From Tachypleus tridentatus (Eukaryota; Arthropoda; Merostomata; Xiphosura; Limulidae), in NCBI RefSeq assembly GCF_004210375.1, contig NC_134831.1, positions 1 to 64,000 on the forward strand: 64,000 bases of DNA. The letters are read 5' to 3'. The translations under genes and the position numbers were made by a program. The notes beneath the pieces were generated by a model. The model saw only the letters and a list, made by a program, of their open reading frames with translations. It made no database searches and was not told the DNA's origin. Of this stretch, positions 37,010 through 48,156 are shown piece after piece. The number at the start of each line of letters is the position of its first letter. The stretch's first letter is position 1.

Positions 37010-37125
37010 TTGGTTGGTTGGTAAGTACAAAACAACACAACAGGCTATCTGCGTTCTGCCTACCACGAGTATCAAAATCCGATTTTGAAAGTTATAAGCC
37101 CCCAGACTTTCCGCTTAGCCACTGG
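37010..37125 (-). repeat. Minor SINE family, copy
   Basis: The reverse complement starts CCCAGTGGCTAAGCGGAAAG, followed by TCTGGGGGCTTATAACT, a B-box-like TTTTGATAC, and GGCAGAACGCAGATAGCC with a TTGTGT tail. This matches the copies at 2.1 and 40.3 kb. Confidence 0.7.
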
Positions 37126-38569
37126 GAATATAACATTTGAACATCGATTGTGTATTGATATCTAGCAATGTGCAGTAAATACACTCTTTTGGTAAGAAAT
37201 GAGCCTTAATGAAGGTTCCTGAAATAAATTAGAGCCATGTTTGTGATTTCAGAAAAATACTAACAAGCAAATAAATAAATTAAAATTTGATATCTTTCGA
37301 CAAAACTGTTTTAAATAACCACGAAATAGATTAAAAGGGAAGTTAGTTTTCAAAAGCTGTAATTTTATTTATGTACAGTTTTATAAATTATTATGGAAAA
37401 GTGAGCGAAACACTAATAATCAGAAATTTAGGGACTGGTAGCCCAACTACTTCCAGAACTAGTGTATTGTATATACACGACACACCCGTGCTTTACTTAT
37501 GAAAACCACTTCACACGAAATATGAAATTTGCAGTACAAATTACAAGGTTCAGCCACGCGAGTGGCAATACCTCCATTATTACGCTTACATCAAGCATTT
37601 TGAAGCTTAAATCTGTCACCTTTCTAATGGAAAAAAAATTAATAAAATATGTAATAAAATTGTTTGTTTTCACAAATATTTCAATCTGCATGACTGAAAA
37701 TATACCAATCACAAGAAGTAAAACATTGAACTACACGTGTTTATGTTTGTTATGATTTCATTGACATTGACAATTTTATCCACTTATTAATTTTCAATTG
37801 ATTAAGATAAGATATTCTTGCATTATTCTTTTGAAAAACATTAGGTACAAACTGGATTAGAAACACCATATGAAACCGTGTTCTTAAAGATGTAAAACTG
37901 TATTCTCTCTCTCTTGCCAGTAGCGTGAGTCTTTTTGTTACTATGGTTTCTTCCATGAAAAAATTGCCACTTGTAATTCTTAACGCAAGGCTTTTGGATT
38001 CTCTTTTGTTCGTTATGTATTTTATTTTACCATACTTCTTTAGACCTGTAGATGGATTGGTTAACTGATGAGTCCAAGCTTGTTGTGTCTGAAGCTAAAG
38101 TGTTGCGCAGTTGAATAATATGTGATGTTCGAAATCTTTAAATGTTGGTGGTTAAATTCTATAGTTTTTTCGATTAATAGGCATTAATCACAATTATAGT
38201 TTCCTAGGCCTGTAGCACATTGACTGTAGATGTCCAATAACAATATTCTTCTTCTCTCTTGGTGCGCTGCTTTTATATAAATCATGAGAAACTAGATTAT
38301 ACACCGAAGGTCGCTTGGCAAAAGTATTGTCAATCGCTAGCATTACATATACACCTAGCACTTTGTTGATTCTTACGATCGAGAATCTTCTATTAATTTC
38401 GAGAACAGGCAGGACTTGTGAATTACACAGCCCACAGTAAACGTCATAAGAAAAAATAAAATTACACTGAAAGCAGCGAAGGTACAACACTAAATGTACA
38501 ATAGTAAATCTGTTACAAAATAAAAAACCGATAACTCAAGTGAGATTGAATTACCTTTTAACGAGGAAC
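37126..38569. other. No gene recognised
   Basis: AT-rich sequence. Frames at 37462-37755 and 38194-38490 have no recognisable domain or splice context. Confidence 0.4.
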
Positions 38570-38850
38570 GGCCCGGCATGGCCAAGCGTGTTAAGGCGTG
38601 CGACTCGTAATCCGATGGTCGCGGGTTCGAATCCCGGTCGCGCCAAACATGCTCGCCTTTTCAGCCGTGGGGGCGTTATAATGTGACGGTCAATCCCACT
38701 ATTCGTTGGTAAAAGAGTAGCCCAAGAGTTGGCGGTGGGTGGTGATGACTAGCTGCCTTCCCTCTAGTCTTACACTGCTAAATTAGGGATGGCTAGCACA
38801 GATAGCCCTCGAATAGCTTTGTGCGAAATTCAAAAACAAAAACAAAAATT
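38570..38850 (+). repeat. tRNA-derived SINE (main family), full length
   Basis: Starts GGCCCGGCATGGCCAAGCGT. The tRNA-like head has A-box-like sequence, the anticodon-loop position CTCGTAA (CGT, Thr-like) and a perfect B box GGTTCGAATCC. The unrelated body follows (GGGGGCGTTATAATGTGACG, AAGAGTTGGCGGTGGGTGGT) and the copy ends in a (CAAAAA)n-type tail. It belongs to subfamily 1 (TTAAGGCGTGCG; ...TTCGAATCCCGGTCGCGCC). It is little diverged, so probably a young insertion. It is not a functional tRNA gene, because the head runs directly into the SINE body. Confidence 0.95.
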
Positions 38851-39164
38851 GAGGAGAAACAGATAAATAAACAGAAACTTCAGAGTCAGAGGATGTTAGT
38901 GTTGTGTTAGTTGATGAAGTAATAATGACAAAGAGCATCTCAGTTAAAAAACACTAAAAGTGAAGATAAGAGCCCCAGTAACAAATAATATGTCAAATAC
39001 TTTCCCAATGATATATGAGTAGAACCTTATATCATGCAGATGCTCAAGTAGTTGCATACAAACCCAAGAATGATGTGAATGAAAGTGGGTAATATTGCCT
39101 CTAATGACATAACAAACACTGGATAACATGATACTCTATTTATGAAGTTGTAATTACGTTAAGT

Positions 39165-39413
39165 AGGTTTGTTTCTTTGTTTTGAATTTTGCACAAAGCT
39201 ATACGAAAACGATCTACGCTAGCTGTCCCTAATTTAGCAGAGTAAGACAAGAGGAAAAGCAACTCCTGGGGTACTCTTTCAAACGAATAATGGGATTGAC
39301 CATAATAACGCCCTAAGAATGAAAGGGCGAACATGTTTAGTTTAACGTGGATTCGCACCCGTGACTCTCAGATTACGAGTCGAGTGCCCTTACCACCTAA
39401 CAATGCATGGGCA
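39165..39413 (-). repeat. tRNA-derived SINE (main family), diverged
   Basis: A reverse-strand copy. The TTTTGAATTTTGCACAAAGC 3' end is followed by the body, with a short deletion where CATCACCACCC would be. The head near 39350-39413 has GATTACGAGTCGAGTGC and ends AATGCATGGGC. Confidence 0.85.
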
Positions 39414-39710
39414 CGTAACGTAGGATAAGTCATATATGTATATAAGTACATAAGATTATATGTTTATCAAATAAATTATACCATTTATTTTAAGAATAAA
39501 TACTTAATGATTGTTTAGCTTTATTTGTAACATGAGAGTCACAATCAATTAACTTAAAGTAAACATTATGACAAATTTAATTACGAAACTCGATAGGGGT
39601 CGTACGCATTGTTTGTAACTCATTGATGCAGAGATTATCGAGTGTCGCGTGAAATGTTTTGATGTGTAGAATACAGAAAACAGACGATTAGGTGTAGTAA
39701 AGATAAATAG

Positions 39711-39765
39711 TTTGGTTTGCTGTTTCATGGCACAAAGCAACTCGACTATCTGCGCTAAAGATAAA
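39711..39765 (-). repeat. Minor SINE fragment
   Basis: TTTCATGGCACAAAGCAACTCGACTATCTGCG is the inverted 3' part of the short SINE family. It also resembles the 3' end of the insertion at 35669-36002. Confidence 0.45.
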
Positions 39766-40278
39766 TAAATAGTGTGATTGGAATGGTAAAAGTAGAGAAA
39801 CAGACAAAAATTAGCAGACGATATGTTACGAAACGGAAGTAGGCCAAAGAAAAATAAAAAGGGAAGTTAATCGTCGTGGAAGGCCTTACGATTAATATAG
39901 GCCTAATAATTGATATATTATTGTGAGTATTGTAAAAGATAACGAAAATAATTTATTTCGCCAAAGAGAGTACTGAGCATATATTTATATCTAATCTTTT
40001 AAAATCAAAATTACAGCTTCACTTCCGTTTGACGTATCTTAAAAAAAAAAAAAAAAAAAAAGCCAGCTAAGCCTAAAGTTACCACTAACCAACGTAAGCC
40101 TTATCGAAAGAATCTGATTCTTTTATGGCGAAATAGAAGTTAAGTAATTTATTTCATTACAAAAAATTATGATGAAATTCAAAAATGCGATGCGAAATGT
40201 AACGTTAACAAAACTTGCAGATTAGAAAAATTGACACCAACCTTCCTAAAAATAAAAGTATACCTCCAGACCAAAAAG
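39766..40278. other. No gene recognised
   Basis: AT-rich sequence with a poly-A run of about 20 bp at 40041-40060. Confidence 0.5.
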
Positions 40279-40402
40279 CCCCCCAGTTTCTCAGCGGTAT
40301 GTCTGCGGAATTACAACGCTAAAAACTGGGTTTCGATACCCGTGATGGGCAGAGCACTGATAGTCCATTGTGTAGCTTTGTGCTTAATACAAAACAACAA
40401 CC
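40279..40402 (+). repeat. Minor SINE family, copy
   Basis: CCCCCCAGTTTCTCAGCGGTATGTCTG is followed by CGGAATTACAACGCTAAAAA, a B-box-like GTTTCGATACCCGTG, GGGCAGAGCACTGATAGTCC and GTGTAGCTTTGTGCTTAATAC. It is one of the better preserved copies. Confidence 0.8.
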
Positions 40403-40593
40403 TGACCAAAAAATCAAATATATCACAGATGAACTTCAAATTAAAGTTTAAAAGAAAGTATAAAGGAAATTATCTGCAAAAATGAACTGAATCCCCGCAA
40501 CAAACTTGCAAGTTTAACTTCCTCTGAAGATTACTATTATCATCATTCATACGTAAAATCACATACTATAAAGGCTTAACAATCAACTAAAGC

Positions 40594-40680
40594 AGCCCTG
40601 GGTTAACCATTAAGCAAAATACGCACGTGATTAGGGCACCAATGGAAGGGAGAGCCACAGAGATTTCCCCTTTGTTATAA
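40594..40680 (+). mobile_element. Possible hAT-like terminus
   Basis: CAGCCCTGGGTTAACCATTA, then GCAAAATACGCACGTGATTA and GGGCACCAATGG, has the form of a hAT terminal repeat with its G/C-rich subterminal part. No partner end was found. Confidence 0.25.
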
Positions 40681-41949
40681 TGCCCTTACCTCTTTCACTA
40701 CCACACTTAACTTTGGTTGATTTTTTTTGTATTTGCTCTTACCTACCGTGCTTGACTTTACTCTGCGTTGTTAAAAAAAATTTTCTTTGGCTCGGTTAGT
40801 GACTAAAGTTTCGAGAATCTACTAAACTATGTATCTGAAGTAAGACGTAATTGATTTGCGAAAGATTAATGTAAAGAGCGGTACAAAATGTTGATACAAC
40901 TTCAGGTAAAAGATGATCATATGTTATGATGTCTAACCTTGCAGATGAAATATTTTTCTCAATCATTCCTTCTGCTGTGGCTATATATAAGAAATTTTCG
41001 GCAGTGGAACTGTTTTGTTTTATCTTTTACTGCTTTATTGAGTCACATCTACAGAAATAAAAGAGAATAATACCACAGAAATATAAGTAAAACGAAATGG
41101 TAACAGATGTGTACAGAGACGTGGCTAGTTTGATGTTTCTTTTCGGCTTTGTTTTCGTGCCTTATATTTAGGTTATTGTCTTGTTTGTTTTAGTTTTATT
41201 TGCGTTAGTATTGCTTTATTTGTGTGTTTTGTAATATTTTTAGAAGTGTGTTTTTCACTGAAGTTTTCTGAGCCGTAACGTTTTTTGGCTTCAAACAGCT
41301 TGCTGTTAAAAAACCTTTGTTTGTGAGTACATGGTTTGCAATTTATCATACCAAGAAAAATTTTAGAAAGGAATGCTACTGTGGCAATGCCACCGTTCAT
41401 ATATTACATGTAACCTATAAGAGCATTTGGGCATATATGTATACCCTTGTAATTATGTAATAATATAAGCAGATCTGAAGCTGAGATTTACTAAGGAGAT
41501 AAGTACAAGGGTGCCTTCTGGTGATATTTTTTTATGAGACGAACGAACAATCCGAGACAGAAACACAAATACAACGATGAGAAACTTTCAGGTGTAATTC
41601 AACTATTTTGTGACTATAAATTCAGATCACTATGTGTTGTATAACATTTCTGAAAAGCTGGGAAAACAATTGAATGATCGAAGCAGTCTAAAGGCGATAA
41701 TTCGACCTTTTAGGTCAAATTACGTAAGACTTCGACATGTTCGATAACAAGGTTCTTAACATTGCTATGTTTATACCATACGAGTAGTAGTAGTACAGTA
41801 CTGTGGCACCGTGGTCATACGAAGATAATGTAAACTGAAAAATCAAGAAAATCAATTTAGGATTGAAAAAGTGCATAAACTAAACAACTTCATGTGAGCA
41901 AGGTTAGTACTAAGTACTAGGCTTAACGTTAGTGGCCTCAGTTGCAATG
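40681..41949. other. No gene recognised
   Basis: Mixed-composition sequence. A small minus-strand frame at 41173-41400 is unrecognised. No splice-linked coding blocks were found. Confidence 0.4.
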
Positions 41950-42189
41950 TACAGGGTGGCCCAAAAGTCCCTACCCATCCATATATCTTATGTATCCAGT
42001 GTATCTGTGTGCTGTCCCTCATTCTCGCTGCATAATATGGGACGCCATGTTCTGTGAGACATTTTCAAGTATAAATGGGCTTACATCGGCCATATTTCTG
42101 TGAAAAAAAGAAACGAATATATAATACATGCGTAATTGAATATAACATAATAACATATGGATGGGTAGGGACTTACGGGCCACCCTGTA
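41950..42189. mobile_element. Tc1/mariner-type MITE with 36-bp inverted ends
   Basis: A 236-bp element (41952-42187) has inverted ends CAGGGTGGCCCAAAAGTCCC, then TACCCATCCATA, on the left. On the right the inverted end reads CAGGGTGGCCCGTAAGTCCC, then TACCCATCCATA. It is flanked by TA on both sides. There is no coding capacity. The CAGGGTGGCCCAAAAGT-type end is seen in many animal IS630/Tc1/mariner elements, so it probably moves with a related autonomous transposase. Confidence 0.9.
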
Positions 42190-43037
42190 TTAGCATTAAG
42201 CCTGACGTTAATGTCATCTGAGAACTGAGTGACAATAACGTTAAGCCTAAATACTGTAACTAGTTTAGTGTAAGTACACTGGAAACGCTACTGCAGCCTG
42301 GAATAATGAAGTGGACTATTCCCAGTGTAAGGCTGTCGTTTTGAATTTGCCTTCGCATCCAGGCATGTAAGTAAAGTTTCAGACATATGCCTATTTTGTT
42401 GATGTATGGTTTGCTGGCTCATCTAAAGTCCCAGGTCAAATCTGAGTTCAAAAGAAAAGTTGAGGTTACAACTCATTCTTCAGATAATAGGATTAAGGTA
42501 CTCTAGCCAAGGCCTAACCCAGTATTTAATAATTCAATGTGCAATACAGTTTACAACTGATTATATGTTATATATGTGTACTATTACAGAATGATTACTG
42601 TGTATATAGGCTACTACAGAATGTGTTGTGGATCACAAATTGTTTTGGAATACTCTTTGGCTCACAATGGATTTACATATTACCATTGACATTGCTTCTT
42701 GCAATCAGCTACCATAACAACAACCTTAATGAAACTTTTGCAATGACTGAAAATTAATTTTTCTAAAATGGATTGAGGCCAGTCATGAATGGTTTTCAAC
42801 ATATCAGAATACAGCAAGTCAATAAAAGTATTTATGAATTCATGTTTATGTGCTGATGGATCTGGACCCTAGGATAACTTTCTGACAGTCTTTGTCTAAA
42901 TGTAGACCTAGAGTTTAGTATGTTTGACTGTCTTACGAATATTTTTCTTTATAAATTTCGGTGTTTTTCTTATCATTATAACTATATATGATCTGTATTA
43001 TTTTGTGTTTTTTTCTCTGTATATTTTAGACTGCAAG
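42190..43037. other. No gene recognised
   Basis: Sequence without recognisable coding content. It may contain the 5' non-coding part of the hAT element whose transposase starts near 43038. Confidence 0.4.
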
Positions 43038-44700
43038 ATGAAACAAGTTCATTTAAGTGGTGCACAAAAGAAAAAACTGGCAAAAGAGAATCAACAAAAG
43101 GCTTTGGATTTAGTGGCCAAGACTAGATAGCAGACTAATTTTTTCACTGAACTTACACAACAAGATCTTCCAAGTCAAAACCCATCTTTGCCATGAGAAG
43201 TTACTTGTACTGTATCTGACTCTGACATGATTAAAGTTGAATCAAGCTCCACATCTACAAGTACCACTTTGTCCACTTGAAGGTCAGAACATTATGATGA
43301 CGTTGAGGTGTCACAGGCTTGCTCAACTGGAACAACTTTCACAACTGATCTTACTTTGCCTGTAAATTCTCCAGATATCTCTTGTGTTAATGTTGATGCA
43401 AGTTTCTCTACAAGACAGTTTGAAGTTGAAATAATTTCTGAAAATGAAAATTGCTGAACTATGGTAAAATGCTTCAGTCTACAAAAGATGAAGAAACTAA
43501 AGCAAAAGATCCAGGGTTGTGGCTCGATTTCTCTGCTGCTGGTGTGGCTTATTCGATTGCTTGTGGACCCACTGACTGTTAACACCACAATGGGTCATTT
43601 GTTAAATCTTGCTGGACTTTCAATAGTAGCAAACCAATGAAATACTGTTTGCAAAAACTTTTCTTTGGGGTAAAAGCCAATGGTGAGTAATACAAGAGAG
43701 AATGGTTGTTGTATTCACTATCGACTTTTTGTCCCTAAATTTTCCTCGTGTTTTGTTGAAAGAGAAGGGTTCAGTGACTGGCGAAATACTATTGTAATTG
43801 ATAATTATGAAGGAAGCACTACTCACCGAGACTCTATGTTAACATACTTAACTTACAGACAAGGTTTAGGCTTGCAACAAGAGTTGGAAAAACAAATTAA
43901 AAGAAGAGTGCGATTACTGGGAGCATGTCTTGGAGCATGCAATAGCTGTTATTTGTACGTTAGCTGAACGTAGCCTGGCTTTTCACAGAACAGATGAAAT
44001 TTGGTTTACTGCAGAATGGGAATTTTTTAGGGCTACATGAGCTCATAAGTCAGTTTGATACATTTTTAGCAGGGCATATTTATAAATATGGAAATTCTGG
44101 AAAAGGAAATCCTTCATACTTGTCCAAAACCGCCTATGAAGAACTCATTGAACCAATGGTTCAGAAGGTCCACACATTCGTTGTTGATGAAGTAAATTCT
44201 TCTGGTTATTTTAGCTTGTCAGTTGACTCGACGCCAGATCTATCACATATAGATCAGTTAAGAGTTGTACTCGATACTTAAAAAATGGACAGCCTACTGA
44301 ATGCTTTTTAACCTTTCTGGAACTAAAAAGTCATATGACTGATGAAATGGCAAACCAGGTATTGCAGTACTTACGTGAACTTTGCAAACTTAATTTTACA
44401 AAATATAGGGGTCAGTCTTATGATAATGCTGCTAACATGTCTGGGCGTTATAAGGATATGCAGTAAAAGATTTTAGATGAAAATAAGTTTGCCATATATG
44501 TGCCTTGTGCAGCCCATTCATTAACTCTGGTAGACCGAAGTTCTTTCTACTGCTGTCAAGTGGCAATTAACTTTTCTCTACAATGTATTTGCTCTATACA
44601 TTTTTTTCAGCCTCAACCAGCCAGTGGAAAATTTTTAAAGCTTGCACAATTAGGCAGAACGTGCTTCCATATTGATCTCATGTTACTCTCGCTTCGTTGA
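43038..44700 (+). pseudogene. hAT transposase pseudogene (ZMYM1-like)
   Basis: The N-terminus MKQVHLSGAQKKKLAKENQQ is at 43038. A frameshifted, stop-containing middle part follows. The best-preserved catalytic part is at 44026-44280 (GLHELISQFDTF, then GKGNPSYLSKTAYEELIEPM, YFSLSVDSTPDLSHIDQLR). After that come RGQSYDNAANMSGRYKDMQ and YVPCAAHSLTLVD near 44410-44535. These are the catalytic-core landmarks of ZMYM1-like hAT transposases. The C-terminal half with the dimerisation domain is missing. The sequence ends where a Tigger transposase on the other strand begins (about 44700). Confidence 0.9.
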
Positions 44701-45475
44701 TATTCTCGATAGCACTTCTGATGATGTAATTTTTCCAGAATTTAGTCGAAGATAGTGCAGATTCTGTAATTGTAGTCTTTATTGCTTGAGAAAAAGTTCG
44801 CTTCAAATAATAATCTTTAAACGTCACAATGACACCGTGATTCATTAATTGCAGTAGAGATGTTGTATTGGGTGGAAGAAGATGAATTTTGACATTTCCA
44901 TTAAAGTCACAAAGTCCTGTTGGATGGCTTTAAAGTCCAAGTTGTTTTCTTTTGCAGTAATGTTCAACTGCAGGACAAAAATAACTTTTTTAACCAGTCT
45001 TCAAACAAAGGTTTTGTGACCCATGCTTTTTTTTATTTGATCGCCAAACAACTGGGAGAGTCTTCTTTGCACAACTGATAAGTGTTCGGGGTGTTTCCGC
45101 ACGATACACAAGCACAGGGTTTAATTTAAAATCGCCAGATCCATTTCCGCGTAACAAGTGTCAAACGATCTTTTAACGCCTTCTAATGTGGCCGAGTTTT
45201 TTTTATTTTCTGATAGAAAAGTTCTTGAAGGCACTTTTTCCCCAAAATAAACCCGTTTTATCAACATTAATATTTGGTTATCTTCGTACCGAACTTTTTA
45301 ATAATTTCTATAAATTCATTAGGAAATGTTTCAGCAGCATCTTTGTCTACACTTGAACTTTCGCCTGCAATACGAACATTATGAAAACCAGAGTGTTTTT
45401 AAAACGAAAGAACCAATCACGGCTTGCCGAAAACATTTCTTTAGTTCCCCATTCACCAACGTTTTCTTTAAAGGC
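44700..45475 (-). pseudogene. Tigger (pogo) transposase pseudogene
   Basis: The minus strand reads, from 45475 downwards: NVGEWGTKEMFSASRDWFFR, then FKN (end of the CENP-B-like DNA-binding part). The catalytic core follows: NINVDKTGLFWGK with the first Asp, then GNGSGDFKLNPVLVYRAETP and LPVVWRSNKK. VKIHLLPPNTTSLLQLMNHG, then VIVTFKDYYLKRTFSQA, lies near 44900-44800. The second-Asp block (LxLDNAPGHP) is lost by a deletion near 44940. Frameshifts and stops are present. The N-terminal end is cut at the SINE starting at 45476. Confidence 0.9.
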
Positions 45476-45843
45476 GGCCCGGCATGGCCAAGCGTGTTAA
45501 GGCGTGCGACTCGTAATCCGAGGGTCGCGGGTTCGAATCCCGGTCGCGCCAAACATGCTCGCCTTTTCAGCCGTGGGGGCGTTATAATGTGACGGTCAAT
45601 CCCACTATTCGTTGGTAAAAGAGTAGCCCAAGAGTTGGCGGTGGGTGGTGATGACTAGCTGCCTTCCCTCCAGTCTTACACTGCTAAATTAGGGACGACT
45701 AGCACAAATAGAGGTTTTACGTGAACCTATTAGTGTCACGTGACCACAACGAGGTTTGTAAACATACCGCCATATTGGGTGGCAAGTGTCCCGCATGACT
45801 GAACGAGTTAACAACTGCTGTATTCAGTACTATTCACATGTAA

Positions 45844-47110
45844 ATGGCTGCCGCTGGCTTTTCATCACTTGTAGCACACCTGACAGGTGCTGAAAAGGCC
45901 AGGTATGAGGAAAAAGTGAAGGAACTGGGTGTAGGAGACCCGTATATGCTCTCGTCACGTGTATTTACGCCAGTAATATCCAGCCAAGACAACGTTGCTC
46001 AGAGTCAGACTGTTGCCGGAGTAGATCTGCCAAATATTACATATGGTGACATTTATATATATTTGATAAACAGGACTTCCACCTATACAAATGAAAGTCT
46101 AAAAGGTTACAAAAGCCTTGATGCGTACAAGTACTTTGTGGCAGGATTTGTACAGAATGTCCAGATAACCAGGGCAACGACGGATAAAGTCATCATTACA
46201 GCAAAGGTTTGTACATCATGTTATATTACATACATGTATCATGTACTCTGTATGATAGATTTAACTACATTTTAGACGAAGACTAGATACTGAAGTAAAG
46301 TAGGGCCCCCATTTTAATAAATGGTTCAATATTATTGCACTACATGTGTACTGACTGTTGTCAAAGCTCTAGCCTAGGAGCACTTCTATACATGTTTGTA
46401 TAATGATATTAAGACACCTAATTGTCTAGGCTGTTTCAAAACTTAATTTATGATTAATTTTTGGTACGGAATCAATATATAGATAATAAATAGTACAAGT
46501 AGACATAGACCGTTAAAGCTGGTCAATAGCCATGTTAGGTTTCTGTAAAAATAATTTAATATTTAACTGTTCTATTATTTTTTTATATTATTTTATTATT
46601 TGACACATGTATCCCAACCTGATACCCAGTTGTCTTTAAAAGCTTATATATACACAACTAAATATTTTCTTTGTTATTTTACAGGTGTGCTACTCTTAGC
46701 GGCTAAATGAACCACCACTAAAGCCATGGGTTGCTTGTTTGTTTGTTTGTTTGGGAATTTCGCACAAAGCTACTCGAGGGCTATCTGTGCTAGCCGTCCC
46801 TAATTTAGCAGTGTAAGACTAGAGGGAAGGCAGCTAGTCATCACCACCCACCGCCAACTCTTGGGCTACTCTTTACCAACGAATAGTGGGATTGACCGTC
46901 ACATTATACACCCCCACGGCTGGGAGGGCGAGCATGTTTAGCGCGACGCGGGCGCGAACCCGCGACCCTCGGATTACGAGTCACACGCCTTACGCGCTAG
47001 GCCATGCCGGGCCCTGCCATGGGTTGCTAGCTGCAGGAATGGAGAGATAATATCTTCCCACTGCACCTGCAAGGCTGGACTAGGTGAAGTCTGCTCCCAC
47101 GTTGGCATTC
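45844..47110 (+). pseudogene. SWIM zinc-finger gene of the THAP/SWIM transposon (truncated)
   Basis: Exon 1, 45844-46205, begins MAAAGFSSLVAHLTGAEKAR and includes GDIYIYLINRTSTYTNESLK and GYKSLDAYKYFVAGFVQ; it ends near KVIITAKV. Exon 2 starts after TTATTTTACAG at 46685. After an in-frame TAG it reads RLNEPPLKPW, is interrupted by a SINE (46736-47015), then continues VASCRNGEIISSHCTCKAGL, then GEVCSHVG. The C-T-C...C-S-H pattern is a SWIM zinc finger. In related transposon proteins this region precedes a YqaJ-type nuclease domain. Here the frame runs into the opposite gene at about 47105, so that domain is absent. The stop, the SINE and the deletion make it non-functional. Confidence 0.8.
46723..47028 (-). 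repeat. tRNA-derived SINE (main family, subfamily 2), nested, 13-bp target duplication
   Basis: A minus-strand SINE at 46736-47015 lies in the SWIM exon and is flanked by a perfect 13-bp GCCATGGGTTGCT at 46723-46735 and 47016-47028. The tail is (CAAA)n, seen as (TTTG)n. The head differs from subfamily 1 (AAGCGCGTAAGGCGTGTGAC; B box GGTTCGCGCCCG; GGGGGTGTATAATGTGACGG), matching the copy at 51277. This is among the most recent events in the window. Confidence 0.97.
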
Positions 47111-48156
47111 AGATTCAAGTCTAACTAAGTCTGTGAATGATATTTCCGTCTGCATACATGTCTCAGTTGTATATTGTGATGCACACAAGTCAAAATTATC
47201 ACATGTAGCTTCAAGTTCATCAGCAGAATCAGTACAGCTGCTATCAGTGGCAGCAGTGCCAGCAGATTCTATGAAAGCAAGGTCAAGCAGCCCAGCAGCA
47301 GCTTCATGTCTCTTTTGTTGTTCTTTTCTCCTTTTGGTCACTTCTTTCCTGTTTTCATATTTACACAATTCAGCAGCTTTCCTTCTCTTCAGGGGAGAAC
47401 GTGTAAAATGAAATATGGAAGGTACATGGTCAGGTAATGGGGATCATCACTCTTCGTCCCTGAAACAGAGTACAATAATTTAGTTAAGATATAGATCTAC
47501 AGGCATCATCAGATAATATTTATACATATAACACATGCACTGTACACTTTTAACTGAATATATATATATATATATATAACTGAATATGCTGAACATTGTT
47601 TAACAGTTGAATGTACAGCCAACAAAGTAATTATTTGCACACTTTTTAATCTTGTGCCAGTTGTGGTTTTCTGATGAATCACTTAAATTGGTCCTTTAAG
47701 AGATATTAACATTTTGTCTTAATGTACAAATGGCTATATAACCTATTCATCATGAATAATATTGTTCCTTCAGTAAATTTACTATTCAGTTATTTAAAAG
47801 TAAAAGAAAAGTGTGCAAAAACATTTCTTTGACTGGTGCTGCAGTGTGTTCTGCTATACATATATCATGCGTGTAAGTTTCAATTTATTCAGCCTGGCTA
47901 TAGATGAATTATACATACCTGACACAAAATGTTTACTACAAAGTCTGGTGTGCTCTGTGGGTGTCCAGTTTTTCCAATTGACAGCTGCAATCCATCGTCT
48001 TCTTCGGTCGGGATCTTTAGGAAATCTGTTGTATGACACATTTTCCACCTGTCCATGTCGATTTGAACAGTTAAATGCACAACACGAGTGTACCATCGCG
48101 CACTTTTGCCTATGAATCACCCTTGTGTTGGAATATAAACATGCCGAGCGTGCCAC
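47105..48156 (-). pseudogene. THAP-domain transposase gene of the THAP/SWIM transposon (truncated)
   Basis: The start codon is at about 48117 (MVHSCCAFNCSNRHGQVENV). The THAP zinc finger follows: C-x4-C, RFPKDPDRRRRWIAAVN.., W.P, then LCSKHF; the C2CH residues are all present. Exon 1 ends after HFVSG at a GTATGT donor near 47920. Exon 2 begins near 47462 (GTKSDDP). A 1-nt frame change precedes the AVPO-like LPDHVPSIFHFTRSPLKRRK, then coiled-coil-like KEVTKRRKEQQKRHEAA and CMQTEISFTDLVRLESE to about 47110. In relatives a DDE (Tnp_4) domain follows; here it is deleted. THAP fingers bind DNA at transposon ends. Confidence 0.85.

Noticed and set aside
38570-38645. A tRNA-Thr(CGT)-like sequence, also at 45476, 46940-47015, 49627 and 51277
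   Set aside because: Each is the head of a SINE that runs straight into the SINE body, so these are repeats and not tRNA genes.
45326-45592. Plus-strand frame crossing into a SINE (ending AGSNPGRAKHARLF)
   Set aside because: The C-terminal half is translated SINE and the N-terminal half is antisense Tigger sequence. It is a common false protein prediction.
47133-47411. Plus-strand Ser/Ala-rich frame
   Set aside because: It is antisense to the THAP gene's coiled-coil-like region on the minus strand.
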